Counted from the first letter of the stretch, positions 7,315 to 14,653 are shown. The stretch is DNA of 14,653 bases from Gemmatimonadales bacterium UBA2989 (GCA_002346625.1 DEAF01000008.1:1-14653); one strand, 5' to 3'. Notes: generated by a model not told the origin, from the letters alone. Program-made: numbers and translations.

Positions 7315-8033
7315 AACATATCATCAAGAGTAAATACACCTGAACGGCCCTGGATCCATTCCGCAGCCTGTACCGCACCTCTGGCATATGCCACCCGTCC
7401 ATGGGATTCATGGCGAAACTCTATGCAATCATCAGGTCCTTCAAGCTTAACGATGTGAGTTCCTGGGATTTCTCCAGTACGTTTACTAAAGACGTATAAA
7501 ACCTCAGGATCAAGCATATCTTCCGAAGAGGATCCCGACCAATATTTCTTACGATCGATCTCTTCAACCAACATATCTGCCAGATGTATAGCAGTTCCAC
7601 TGGGACAATCAATTTTGTGTTTGTGGTGCTCCTCTAACACATGCAAGTCATAATCCTCAAGGGCGTTTACTTGTCTTGCAGCTTTACGAACAAGTCCCAT
7701 AAATAAGTGTACACCTAATGAGAAATTAGGTGCGTGAATCAATCCAGTATTAGATGCCTCGACCACAGTCGCTGCTTTCCCCATTCCTGTATGCCAACCC
7801 GTTGTACCAACAACGACATCCACACCAGCCTCAGCTATAGAACAGATATTATCAGTAGCAGCATCAGGCACACTAAATTCGATCGCCACCTCTGCTTCGC
7901 CAAGTGATTCGCTCGTTATTTCAGATGATCCTAAAAGAGGATCAATTCGGCATACAATATCGTGTCCAGCCTCAATTGCTATTTCCTCGACCGCATGACC
8001 CATCCTGCCATAACCTATAATAGCTATCTTCAT
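7296..8033 (-). CDS. dapB: 4-hydroxy-tetrahydrodipicolinate reductase
   Basis: Catalyses the NAD(P)H-dependent reduction step of the diaminopimelate/lysine pathway in the cytoplasm. The N-terminal nucleotide-binding motif is G7-Y-G9-R-M-G12. GTTGW (77-81) lies where DapB proteins bind cofactor and substrate. The signature EEHHKHKIDCPSGTA (134-148) holds the catalytic H136/H137 and K140, which match E. coli H159/H160 and K163. At 245 residues it is a shorter DapB (E. coli has 273), but every recognisable block is present. Its ATG overlaps the lysC stop as ATGA (8030-8033), so its translation is probably coupled to lysC. It is the last gene of asd-lysC-dapB. Its 3' end overlaps the convergent PQQ dehydrogenase gene by 14 bp. 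Confidence 0.95.
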   Translation of the reverse strand: MKIAIIGYGRMGHAVEEIAIEAGHDIVCRIDPLLGSSEITSESLGEAEVAIEFSVPDAATDNICSIAEAGVDVVVGTTGWHTGMGKAATVVEASNTGLIHAPNFSLGVHLFMGLVRKAARQVNALEDYDLHVLEEHHKHKIDCPSGTAIHLADMLVEEIDRKKYWSGSSSEDMLDPEVLYVFSKRTGEIPGTHIVKLEGPDDCIEFRHESHGRVAYARGAVQAAEWIQGRSGVFTLDDMLKLKAT

Positions 8034-9415
8034 GATGAACTTTTCTGGACCATTCTGCGCTCGATAAGCGATGAGTGAAGTCTGCTTACCAGCTTAGGTG
8101 ATTCGGCATCATCTACCACAAAACTGATACTGACATCAGAAGCTTGGGATATTAAATATACGGGTGTTTTATCTACCACCGAGAATACCGTAGCATTAAG
8201 ACCAGATTCCCTTAGGAGACCTCGTCCGACAACAGTTACAGTAGAGATGTCAGTCACCACTCTCACTTCTGAGAACGTTGAAAGTTCACATTGCAGTTCA
8301 CTTAGATCTTGACTGCGATCTATGGTGAAAGCTGTGTAGCGATGGGAGGTGGCCACCAGGTCGACTGGTACTTGATAGCGCCCAAGCACTTCAAATACCC
8401 TGGCTAGGAATCCGTAAGCTAGAGCTGTGGGAAACGCTTCCACTTCTATCATCGCCACGTCCTTTTTACGTACCACAGCTGCAAAGGTTTCCGTAGCCTT
8501 AAAGTGGATTAGCGAACCTTTTAGATTAGGTTTAAAGGTATTTTTGATCCTCAGCAACACACCCTGGGCCATAGCGTGTTTGACTGCTGCAGAGTGGATT
8601 ACTTTTGCTCCAAAATAAGATAGCTCCACCGCCTCCCCAAAACCCACCTCAGGTATTACTTCAGCGGTCGCAATAAAATTAGGATCTGCCGAATATATAC
8701 CGTCTACGTCAGTCCAGAGAACCACTTTTGGTACACCAAGAGCCGCACCTATAAGTACTGCAGTTAAATCAGAACCCCCTCGTCCCAATGTAGTGGTTCT
8801 CCCCTCTGTATCACTCCCAATGAAACCCTGAATAACAGGCACTGTCCCTAAATCTAAGAAAGGTATTACACCATCAGGAACTAGATGGCCAATAGCTTCA
8901 ATATCTGGAACAGCAGAACCAAAATCCGAATCTGTACAGATGATATCACGAGCATCCAAACCTATAGATAACACTCCTTGAGATTTCAGAGCTGTAACAG
9001 TCATTTCAACCATTAGATCTTCACCAACTGCCATGAGTTGATCACTTAATTCAGGTAGGCCTGTCTCTGATTCTGGAAATTTCAACACAGACACTTCGTC
9101 CAAAATATGATCAATTTTATCAGCCACAGCGATTCGCTCCGGGCCCCCTTCAATCAGCTTTATTAGAGCATTTTGATGCCTGTTACGTAAATCTTCAACG
9201 AGTTTTGAAAGGCTGGTTGTCCACGAACCTTCATCTGAATTTGTTAGCAAATTGTTTAATGAGTCGCTAACACCAGCCATGGCCGAGACCACAACAACAG
9301 TAGGGCCAGTCTGATTTCTGATAATATTTGCCACAGCCTTGAGTTCTTCTGCGCCACCTACAGAAGTGCCTCCAAACTTATGGATGCAAGGAATAGAATC
9401 CTTTGAGTTGCTCAT
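8030..9415 (-). CDS. lysC: Aspartate kinase, monofunctional
   Basis: Phosphorylates aspartate with ATP, the first committed step to lysine/diaminopimelate, threonine and methionine. The kinase domain carries KFGGTSVG (13-20), GEDL (131-134), TLGRGGSD (209-216) and WTDVDGIYSADP (235-246), all family hallmarks. Two ACT regulatory domains follow, at about 320-390 and 392-455, which normally sense lysine or threonine. The effector cannot be read from sequence. The length of 461 fits a monofunctional enzyme (E. coli LysC has 449), and no homoserine dehydrogenase domain is fused. The ribosome site before ATG is weak (AAGATAT). It follows asd after 74 bp and overlaps dapB by 4 bp. Confidence 0.95.
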   Translation of the reverse strand: MSNSKDSIPCIHKFGGTSVGGAEELKAVANIIRNQTGPTVVVVSAMAGVSDSLNNLLTNSDEGSWTTSLSKLVEDLRNRHQNALIKLIEGGPERIAVADKIDHILDEVSVLKFPESETGLPELSDQLMAVGEDLMVEMTVTALKSQGVLSIGLDARDIICTDSDFGSAVPDIEAIGHLVPDGVIPFLDLGTVPVIQGFIGSDTEGRTTTLGRGGSDLTAVLIGAALGVPKVVLWTDVDGIYSADPNFIATAEVIPEVGFGEAVELSYFGAKVIHSAAVKHAMAQGVLLRIKNTFKPNLKGSLIHFKATETFAAVVRKKDVAMIEVEAFPTALAYGFLARVFEVLGRYQVPVDLVATSHRYTAFTIDRSQDLSELQCELSTFSEVRVVTDISTVTVVGRGLLRESGLNATVFSVVDKTPVYLISQASDVSISFVVDDAESPKLVSRLHSSLIERRMVQKSSS

Positions 9416-9453
9416 AATATCTTAGCTCAAAAATGCCTGATCTGAACTGTCAC

Positions 9454-9473
9454 CACAGATACTTGTGTCTGTG
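9454..9473 (-). other. Stem-loop in the asd-lysC spacer
   Basis: CACAGATA (9454-9461) and TGTCTGTG (9466-9473) pair over 8 bp with one wobble and a 4-base loop. On the minus strand no T run follows, so it is not a standard terminator. It could tune lysC expression or protect an mRNA end, or be chance. Confidence 0.3.
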
Positions 9474-9489
9474 AGAGTAGATCTGTTGG

Positions 9490-10530
9490 TCATATTAATC
9501 CTGTAGAAACGCCTTTTGCTCGACACAATTCAGCATTTAGGAGAGCAGCTCCGGCAGCTCCTCGCAATAAATTGTGGGAGAGCACAAAAAACTTAACATC
9601 CAGCACTTCACATGGTCGGACTCTACCTACGGTGACCGTCATTCCATTACCTATATCACGATCAAATCGAGGTTGTGGCCTATCCTCATCTTTTATTACC
9701 TGGAGAGCAGAATCTGGTGAAGTTGGCAAACCCCTTACCACCTCTGGGACCTCAAAGTCCTGAAGGGCTTCTGTGACCAATTTGAGTGAGGGAGAGCCAG
9801 CTAAGGAAACAGATACCGAAAGTAGATGGCCGTCCGAAACCGGAACACGGGTACATGATGCACTAACGAAGAAATTAGCTGTATCTAGAATCCCTTCATT
9901 AAAATGCCCGAGAATTTTCTGGGGCTCCTGGGCTAGTTTTTCTTCTTCGCCATTTATGAATGGTAGTATGTTATCCAAAATGATCCCAGCCGAAGGGCCA
10001 GGTTTGCCAGCTCCAGAAATTGCTTGGAAAGAAGTAGTTATTACACGCTCGATGCCAAATGCTTGATTCAAAGGTGCTAGAGCAAGGGCCAGGCCAGCGA
10101 CAGCACAGTTAGGATTAGTAACCAAGCCTCCACCCCATGGTTGATCGTCCACCATTTTTAAGTGATTAGAATTAATCTCAGGGATTAAAAGCGGAACATC
10201 GGAATGCATACGATGTGCGGATGCATTGCTTACAACCAGATGTCCAATCTCCGCAAGATTGATCTCAATATCATATGCCACACCTGATGGGAGAGCAGAA
10301 AAAATTATGGGAGACTCCCACTTTGAATCTAGGGAGCTTAAGCGAAGGTCTGCCGCTTGATTGGGCAGAGCATCTTCGGACACCAGCTCGCCCAAAGTAT
10401 GTCCGGCTGACAAGCCAGAAGCACCCACTTCTGCTAAACGAAACCAGGGATGGCCATCTAGAAGCTGGACGAGTTTTTGTCCTACTGTCCCAGTTGCTCC
10501 CAGAACCCCTACTGCAATCCTATCCTCCAC
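9490..10530 (-). CDS. asd: Aspartate-semialdehyde dehydrogenase, archaeal/fungal-type
   Basis: Reduces aspartyl-phosphate to aspartate semialdehyde with NADPH in the cytoplasm, directly after the LysC reaction. The nucleotide-binding loop is GATGTVG (11-17). The catalytic cysteine is C142 in TNPNC. FQAISGAGKPG (168-178) and SCTRVPVSDGH, with catalytic H235, complete the active site. The length of 346 and the SGAGKPG and SCTRVPVSDGH blocks look more like the archaeal/fungal-type enzyme than the E. coli type; this is a by-eye judgement. The start is GTG at 10530. It is well supported by AAAGGAG ending eight bases upstream, and the GATG motif begins at the usual distance from it. It is the first gene of the asd-lysC-dapB operon. 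The promoter should lie in the 143-bp spacer shared with trpS. Confidence 0.94.
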   Translation of the reverse strand: MEDRIAVGVLGATGTVGQKLVQLLDGHPWFRLAEVGASGLSAGHTLGELVSEDALPNQAADLRLSSLDSKWESPIIFSALPSGVAYDIEINLAEIGHLVVSNASAHRMHSDVPLLIPEINSNHLKMVDDQPWGGGLVTNPNCAVAGLALALAPLNQAFGIERVITTSFQAISGAGKPGPSAGIILDNILPFINGEEEKLAQEPQKILGHFNEGILDTANFFVSASCTRVPVSDGHLLSVSVSLAGSPSLKLVTEALQDFEVPEVVRGLPTSPDSALQVIKDEDRPQPRFDRDIGNGMTVTVGRVRPCEVLDVKFFVLSHNLLRGAAGAALLNAELCRAKGVSTGLI

Positions 10531-10673
10531 CTGCTAATCTCCTTTGATATAGGTCAGCTCAAATGTGTAAAACTTTAAAAATCTTAACTCATCTATACTG
10601 AAATATGTTGATGCTTTAAAAGTATACCAAATCCTTATCTACCCCACTCCTCTGTGCGTAAGTAAGTTAAGCC
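10531..10673. promoter_or_regulatory. Divergent spacer between asd and trpS
   Basis: This 143-bp AT-rich spacer must hold promoters for the leftward asd-lysC-dapB operon and rightward trpS. On the minus strand TTGGTA and CATATT are 17 bases apart within 10600-10632, but each matches only four of six consensus bases. On the plus strand TATACT (10594-10599) is a possible -10 without a good -35. The spacer is too short for a lysine riboswitch, and I see no T-box pattern before trpS. Confidence 0.4.
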
Positions 10674-11687
10674 ATGAAAGATCTCAGCACGTCAACGTCC
10701 CGTAAACGGGTGCTCAGTGGAATTCAACCCACGGGCGAGGTTCATCTGGGCAATTATCTGGGTGCTCTTCGGCAGTGGGTTCATATGCAAGATGAGTACG
10801 AATGCTTCTATGTAATCGTGGACCAGCATGCCATTCTTGGAGACGGAGATCCTGCAGATCTCCCCACCCGTACGATAGATACAGCGATTAGTTTGCTTTC
10901 AGTGGGTCTCGATCCTGAAAAATGTACAATATTTGTCCAATCTGACGTTCCAGAACATCTAGAACTCCAATGGCTCTTTAACACAGTAGCTCCTGTGGGA
11001 GATCTGGAGCGGATGACTCAGTATAAAGATAAGGCCGCTAAGTACGATTCTATACCAGCAGGATTGCTCAACTATCCTGTTCTTCAGGCAGCCGACATCC
11101 TTATATACCGGGCGAACGCAGTGCCTGTGGGAGAAGACCAGAGACAACATCTGGAGATGACCAGAGATATTGCCCGAAAATGGAACGCCCGCTACGGCGA
11201 ATTATTTCCTGAGCCTGATGCTATTATCCCGGAAGTGGGACGAGTCATTGGACTTGATGGGGATGCCAAGATGAGCAAATCTCTGAAAAATACCATCGGA
11301 ATTCTTGCCGATGAAGAAGAAACTTGGAGTCGAATCAAGGGTGCAGTGACTGACCCTAAGCGTATTCGACGGGAAGATCCAGGAAGGCCTGAAGTCTGTA
11401 ATGTCTATTCGCTTCACAAACTACTTTCAAATCCAGCAATAATACCTGACATAAAAGAGCAATGCATGACAGCTCAACGTGGTTGTGTTGATTGTAAAAG
11501 AATACTCTTCGACAGCATAATTGATGTAATCGCACCCATACGCAAAAAAGCTTTCTATTATCAGCAACATACTGATGAAGTATGTGACATCCTTAAGGCT
11601 GGAGCTACTCGCGCACGATCTATTGCGATTGATACTCTGTCAGAAGCCCGTGATAGGATGGGCCTAAACTGGACCTCAGCACTATAA
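10674..11687 (+). CDS. trpS: Tryptophan-tRNA ligase
   Basis: Charges tRNA-Trp with tryptophan using ATP. It is a class I aminoacyl-tRNA synthetase. The signature HIGH-like motif is HLGN (24-27), preceded by SGIQPTGEV. GEDQ (153-156), the QAADIL block (138-143) and KMSKS (199-203) are all in place. The length of 337 is normal for bacterial TrpRS (about 330). The ATG has only a weak TAAG ribosome site, but the distance from it to the SGIQPTG block is right. It is transcribed away from asd. The DapA-family gene follows after 60 bp with no visible terminator, so the two may share a transcript. Confidence 0.96.
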   Translation: MKDLSTSTSRKRVLSGIQPTGEVHLGNYLGALRQWVHMQDEYECFYVIVDQHAILGDGDPADLPTRTIDTAISLLSVGLDPEKCTIFVQSDVPEHLELQWLFNTVAPVGDLERMTQYKDKAAKYDSIPAGLLNYPVLQAADILIYRANAVPVGEDQRQHLEMTRDIARKWNARYGELFPEPDAIIPEVGRVIGLDGDAKMSKSLKNTIGILADEEETWSRIKGAVTDPKRIRREDPGRPEVCNVYSLHKLLSNPAIIPDIKEQCMTAQRGCVDCKRILFDSIIDVIAPIRKKAFYYQQHTDEVCDILKAGATRARSIAIDTLSEARDRMGLNWTSAL

Positions 11688-11747
11688 AAGTTTTGGTAGA
11701 TCTGTGGAACTAGAAGTCACTCAATACGGCACAAGGATATTCTGATT

Positions 11748-12656
11748 ATGAACTTGGACTTATCAGGAGTTTTCATCCCCTGCACTACACCCTTCAGTTC
11801 TGTTACTGGCGAAATCGATATCACCGCACTCCGTATTAACTTTAAGACTTGGTTGACTCACTCCATAAAAGGCATTGTGGTTGGAGGTTCTACAGGAGAA
11901 GCTCTACTGCTTGATGAGAACGAAAGAACCCTGATAATAACAACTGCTAGAGATTTAATATCAGATGAAAGATTGCTGATTGCTGGCACAGGAGCTGAGT
12001 CGACACGTACAACAATTCGGTACTGCAAATTAGCTGCTGGGTGTGGCGCCGACGCAGTATTAGTCCAGCCTCCAGCCTTCTATCGCGGAGCTATGACTGA
12101 CTCCGTCCTTTTAAATCACTACCTGGCAGTGGCTAAGGAGTCTCCGGTCCCGGTTATCGTGTACCAGGTCCCCCTCCATCTAAATACTATCGAATTTTCA
12201 AGTAAACTCCTGACAGATTTATCAAGCCTGGAAAACATTGTGGGAATGAAAGATTCGCGTGGAAAATTAGATATAGTGGGTGAAATAGTATCAAAGACTC
12301 GCGATGATTTTCAGATTTTGGTTGGGAGTGGAGCAATATTTTATGGTGGACTAGAGCTGGGTGCTGTAGGCGGTATACTGGCAGTGGCTTGCTTGGCTCC
12401 AGGACCATCAGTAGCTATTCATAAATTTTTTAAGGCTGGAAACTTTGCCGAGGCTGGGCGCATCCAAGAGATTATTGGACCCGTCCATAAAAAGATAGTA
12501 GGAAGCATGGGAGTTCCTGGGGTAAAAGCAGCCATGGATTTTATAGGACTCCAAGGGGGAGAACCTCGTCCACCTCTTAGGCCATCACCAGGACCTAGCA
12601 GAGATAAAATCCTAGAGGTATTAGAAAGTGCAGGACTGGATATAAAATCGGAATAA
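11748..12656 (+). CDS. DapA/NAL-family class I lyase (DHDPS-like; may be 4-hydroxy-2-oxoglutarate aldolase-like)
   Basis: A TIM-barrel Schiff-base lyase of the dihydrodipicolinate synthase/N-acetylneuraminate lyase family. The Schiff-base lysine is K168 (VGMKDS), the catalytic tyrosine Y139 (IVYQVP), and the substrate loop is GGSTGEA (46-52). Y112 (AFYRG) matches the tyrosine shared across the E. coli DapA dimer. The length of 302 is usual. However, the arginine that follows YNVP in DapA (E. coli R138) is H144 here (YQVPLHL). Several blocks (FYRGAMT, NIVGMKDS, LGAVGG, GVPGVK..MD, PRPPL) resemble 4-hydroxy-2-oxoglutarate aldolase. It lies near asd-lysC-dapB, so a lysine role is possible, but the missing arginine argues against it. 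AAGGA ten bases before ATG supports the start. A strong terminator follows. Confidence 0.8.
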   Translation: MNLDLSGVFIPCTTPFSSVTGEIDITALRINFKTWLTHSIKGIVVGGSTGEALLLDENERTLIITTARDLISDERLLIAGTGAESTRTTIRYCKLAAGCGADAVLVQPPAFYRGAMTDSVLLNHYLAVAKESPVPVIVYQVPLHLNTIEFSSKLLTDLSSLENIVGMKDSRGKLDIVGEIVSKTRDDFQILVGSGAIFYGGLELGAVGGILAVACLAPGPSVAIHKFFKAGNFAEAGRIQEIIGPVHKKIVGSMGVPGVKAAMDFIGLQGGEPRPPLRPSPGPSRDKILEVLESAGLDIKSE

Positions 12657-12731
12657 TAGCCTAATCCTAAAACAGACTCGTTGACTCGATCCCCTTGGCC
12701 TTCTAGCTTCCATTGAAGGATCCGTCCACAC

Positions 12732-12762
12732 AGAGCTCATTCCCTTAAGAATGGGCTTTTTT
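12732..12762 (+). terminator. Rho-independent terminator after the DapA-family gene
   Basis: GCTCATTC (12735-12742) pairs with GAATGGGC (12749-12756) over 8 bp with one G-U pair and a CCTTAA loop. AGA before the stem can pair on into the T run. Six T follow directly. This is a convincing intrinsic terminator for trpS and the DapA-family gene. As purA starts only 48 bp later, it could also act as an attenuator for read-through into purA. Confidence 0.85.
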
Positions 12763-12770
12763 ATTGTCCA

Positions 12771-12789
12771 GTAAGGCCATAGGGCCTAC
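12771..12789 (+). promoter_or_regulatory. Hairpin or palindrome in the purA leader
   Basis: AGGCC (12774-12778) and GGCCT (12783-12787) form a 5-bp stem over an ATAG loop; GTA and TAC can add three pairs if one A is bulged. It lies about 20 bases before the purA GTG, with no T run, so it is more like an operator or a translation-tuning hairpin than a terminator. Chance cannot be excluded. Confidence 0.3.
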
Positions 12790-12809
12790 CCAAAACAGAA
12801 AGTATTACT

Positions 12810-14102
12810 GTGTCAGAAGGTGCTATAAACAGCCACTGCTCGGTGGTGGTAGGCTGTCAATGGGGTGACGAAGGAAAAGGTAAGATCGTAGACGTTCTGG
12901 CCGAGGACGTGAACCTTGTGGTTCGTTATCAGGGTGGTGCCAATGCAGGCCATACTGTTCACGTTGGAGATACAGAGTTTGTCTTACATCAAATCCCATC
13001 AGGGATTTTACATCCAGAGAAACGGTGTCTGCTGGGTAACGGAGTCGTCATTGATATCCTGGAATTCTTCAAAGAATACGATGATTTATATAATAGGGGA
13101 ATTGATCTTGATGGCAGGATCGGCGTGAGTGAGCGAGCCCACGTTCTTATGCCTCACCACCTAATACTAGATCGCATCTCAGAGGATGAAGCAAAATATA
13201 AAATTGGGACCACTGGACGTGGCATCGGACCTGCCTATCAGGAAAAAGTGAGCAGGATGGGTATGAGGGTGGCCGATTTATATAACTCCAAGCGAGCCCG
13301 ATCTTTGGTGGAAGAAAGTGCCCAAAGGGCTCAAGAAAAGATTGCTTCTCTGGGGGCCGATGTCGAAAAACAATTTGATTCGGATCTGGAATCCACCCTG
13401 GCTAATAGCAAACGTCTAGTAGAATTGGCCACAGACACTGGCCTAGAAATTATAGATGCAATCAGAGGGGGAGGACGAGTCCTTTTGGAGGGAGCCCAAG
13501 GCACAGCCCTCGATCTCGATCACGGAACATATCCGTTTGTAACGTCCTCAAATACTACCGCCGCCGCCGCCGCTACAGGCTCAGGGATTGGCCCTACGGA
13601 AATCGACACGGTGATAGGAGTAGTTAAAGCCTACACAACTCGAGTCGGAAACGGACCTCTGCCTACAGCTTTTGACGCAGCAATGAATGAAAAGATGCGC
13701 ACTTTAGGCAATGAATTTGGAGCCACTACGGGACGACCACGCCGATGTGGTTGGTTTGATGCTGTGCTGGCACGCTATTCCGCACGAGTAAACGGACTTA
13801 CCGGACTAGCTGTGACAAAGCTCGATGTTCTGGATACTCTGTCAGATATATCTATCGCTACTTCATACAGAACACCTGAAGGAATTATAGAAGAATTCCC
13901 AGCAAACACTTGGGATCTTGGCGATGTAGAGCCCATATACGAAACTCTCCCAGGTTGGTGTGAGCCTACAAATGGAGCCAGAACTATAGGAGATTTACCT
14001 GCTCCCGCTCGCCAATATCTAGACCGCATTGAAGAGCTTGCCGATACTCCTTTACGAATGATTTCTGTAGGTACTCGTAGAAGTCAGATCATAATGGTGT
14101 AG
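12810..14102 (+). CDS. purA: Adenylosuccinate synthase
   Basis: Makes adenylosuccinate from IMP, aspartate and GTP, the first step from IMP to AMP. The P-loop GDEGKGK (19-25) includes the catalytic base D20. NAGHT (45-49) includes the catalytic acid H48. These match E. coli D13 and H41 at a constant offset of seven. IGTTGRGIGPAYQ and TSSNTT are also clear, and the length of 430 matches the family. The start is a GTG with only a weak AGAAAG ribosome site. The conserved VVVGCQWGDEG block begins at the expected distance from it. In place of the usual NTTAGG this protein reads NTTAAAAATGSG, encoded by a run of five CCG triplets (13558-13572). A terminator and a hairpin precede it, and rpsP follows after 130 bp. 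Confidence 0.96.
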   Translation: MSEGAINSHCSVVVGCQWGDEGKGKIVDVLAEDVNLVVRYQGGANAGHTVHVGDTEFVLHQIPSGILHPEKRCLLGNGVVIDILEFFKEYDDLYNRGIDLDGRIGVSERAHVLMPHHLILDRISEDEAKYKIGTTGRGIGPAYQEKVSRMGMRVADLYNSKRARSLVEESAQRAQEKIASLGADVEKQFDSDLESTLANSKRLVELATDTGLEIIDAIRGGGRVLLEGAQGTALDLDHGTYPFVTSSNTTAAAAATGSGIGPTEIDTVIGVVKAYTTRVGNGPLPTAFDAAMNEKMRTLGNEFGATTGRPRRCGWFDAVLARYSARVNGLTGLAVTKLDVLDTLSDISIATSYRTPEGIIEEFPANTWDLGDVEPIYETLPGWCEPTNGARTIGDLPAPARQYLDRIEELADTPLRMISVGTRRSQIIMV

Positions 14103-14232
14103 ACTCTCGAGCCATAATCACCCAATTTTGAACTATTACTAAATTTCATAGGGAAATTGAAAAACACTATACCTTTCTGATCATTGAAGATGATGGGTAG
14201 CCAGCTATCAGGGGAGTGACTAAGAAAAACAT
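14103..14232 (+). other. Spacer between purA and rpsP
   Basis: This 130-bp spacer has a perfect but AT-rich 6-bp inverted repeat, AATTTC (14142-14147) with GAAATT (14153-14158), without a T run. I see no reliable promoter or terminator. AGGGGAG (14210-14216) may be the rpsP ribosome site, though it lies about 16 bases before the ATG, longer than usual. Confidence 0.4.
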
Positions 14233-14653
14233 ATGTCTGTAAGAATTAGACTTCGTCGTATGGGCCGTAAGAAGCAAGCCCATTTTCGTATTGTAGTTGC
14301 TGATTCCTCCGCACCAAGAGATGGTCGCTTTGTTGATACCCTTGGGTATTACAAACCTCTAACGAGTCCAGCTCGACTCGTAGTAGACATTGATAAAGCC
14401 GACCTATGGATTTCCAAGGGCGCCGAACTCACGGACACTGTCCGCACACTTTTAAATAAAGCTCGCAAGGGTGGTGACAACTCTGTGGCTTTGGGCGAAA
14501 TAGAACCTGAAGAGGCAAGGGCAATTAAGTTAGCAGCCATTGAAGAACTCAAGAAATCCGAGATAAAAAGTAGTACAGAAGAAAAAATCATAGAGGATCC
14601 AGCTGAAGAAGAAGCTGAAGAAGAAGCTGAGGTGACCGAGGAAGCCGAAGAAG
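14233..14653 (+). CDS. rpsP: Ribosomal protein bS16 with acidic C-terminal extension (3' end cut off by window edge)
   Basis: A small-subunit ribosomal protein that binds 16S rRNA and aids 30S assembly. The N-terminus is typical (MSVRIRLRRMGRKKQAHFRI), followed by VADSSAPRDGRF (23-34) and LGYYKP. The S16 core ends near residue 85 (LLNKARKGG). A highly acidic tail of at least 55 further residues follows, built from Ala-Glu-Glu-Glu units, and it is still open at the window end. Typical S16 proteins have about 80-90 residues, but some bacterial groups carry such tails. It lies downstream of purA. In many bacteria rpsP heads an operon with rimM, trmD and rplS, which would lie beyond the right edge. 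Confidence 0.95.
   Translation, partial: MSVRIRLRRMGRKKQAHFRIVVADSSAPRDGRFVDTLGYYKPLTSPARLVVDIDKADLWISKGAELTDTVRTLLNKARKGGDNSVALGEIEPEEARAIKLAAIEELKKSEIKSSTEEKIIEDPAEEEAEEEAEVTEEAEE
14602..14625 (+). repeat. Tandem 12-bp repeat encoding Ala-Glu-Glu-Glu in rpsP
   Basis: Two exact copies of GCTGAAGAAGAA lie in frame, and a third copy begins GCTGAG before it diverges. The repeat encodes part of the acidic S16 tail. Copy number could vary by slippage between strains. Confidence 0.7.

Noticed and set aside
10531..10673. Lysine riboswitch or T-box upstream of asd or trpS
   Set aside because: The spacer is too short for a lysine riboswitch, and no T-box-like conserved stretch or terminator hairpin is visible.
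12657..12809. Purine riboswitch before purA
   Set aside because: No recognisable conserved purine aptamer core; only a terminator and a small hairpin are seen.
14142..14158. Inverted repeat AATTTC/GAAATT after purA as a terminator
   Set aside because: The stem is short and AT-rich and no T run follows on either strand in the right place.
13775..14591. Minus-strand open frames inside purA and rpsP
   Set aside because: They are antisense to strongly conserved genes and encode nothing recognisable.
1..14653. Mobile element, CRISPR array or defence system
   Set aside because: No transposase, integrase, regularly spaced repeats or defence-type genes are visible; all large frames are housekeeping or respiratory.

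Overview
The window is ordinary, gene-dense bacterial chromosome of moderate GC. It has ten intact or nearly intact protein genes, two genes cut by the window edges, and no RNA gene, CRISPR array or mobile element that I can see. Predicted lipoproteins with lipobox cysteines and periplasm-facing redox enzymes suggest an aerobic, didermic, free-living bacterium. The form of ribosomal protein S16, the PafA-like phosphatase and the PQQ dehydrogenase would fit a marine Gemmatimonadota-like lineage or a similar deep-branching group. That assignment is inference with low confidence, and no rRNA is present to test it.

Region 1 (1-3220, minus strand) is a respiratory module. In transcription order it holds a lipoprotein with a cupredoxin-like copper motif and a C-terminal beta-sandwich, a 669-residue CydA-like bd-family oxidase subunit, and a small membrane-anchored monohaem cytochrome c that runs off the left edge. 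No CydB is visible. The CydA-like protein lacks the usual quinol loop, which suggests an oxidase fed by cytochrome c or a copper protein rather than by quinol.

Region 2 (3221-7309, plus strand) starts with a 290-bp divergent spacer holding a possible promoter and a 26-codon ORF. A PafA-type alkaline phosphatase lipoprotein and an exported PQQ-type quinoprotein dehydrogenase follow. The dehydrogenase could feed electrons to the respiratory module, but nothing in the window proves it.

Region 3 (7296-10530, minus strand) is a compact aspartate-family operon, asd-lysC-dapB. It covers aspartate phosphorylation, aspartate-semialdehyde formation and reduction of dihydrodipicolinate. lysC and dapB share an ATGA overlap. 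dapB converges on the PQQ dehydrogenase gene, and both stop codons lie in one short palindrome.

Region 4 (10674-14653, plus strand) holds trpS, a DapA-family lyase, a strong intrinsic terminator, purA and the start of rpsP. The lyase lies near the lysine genes but lacks the arginine expected of true dihydrodipicolinate synthase, so its role is open. S16 carries an acidic, repeat-built C-terminal tail that continues past the right edge.
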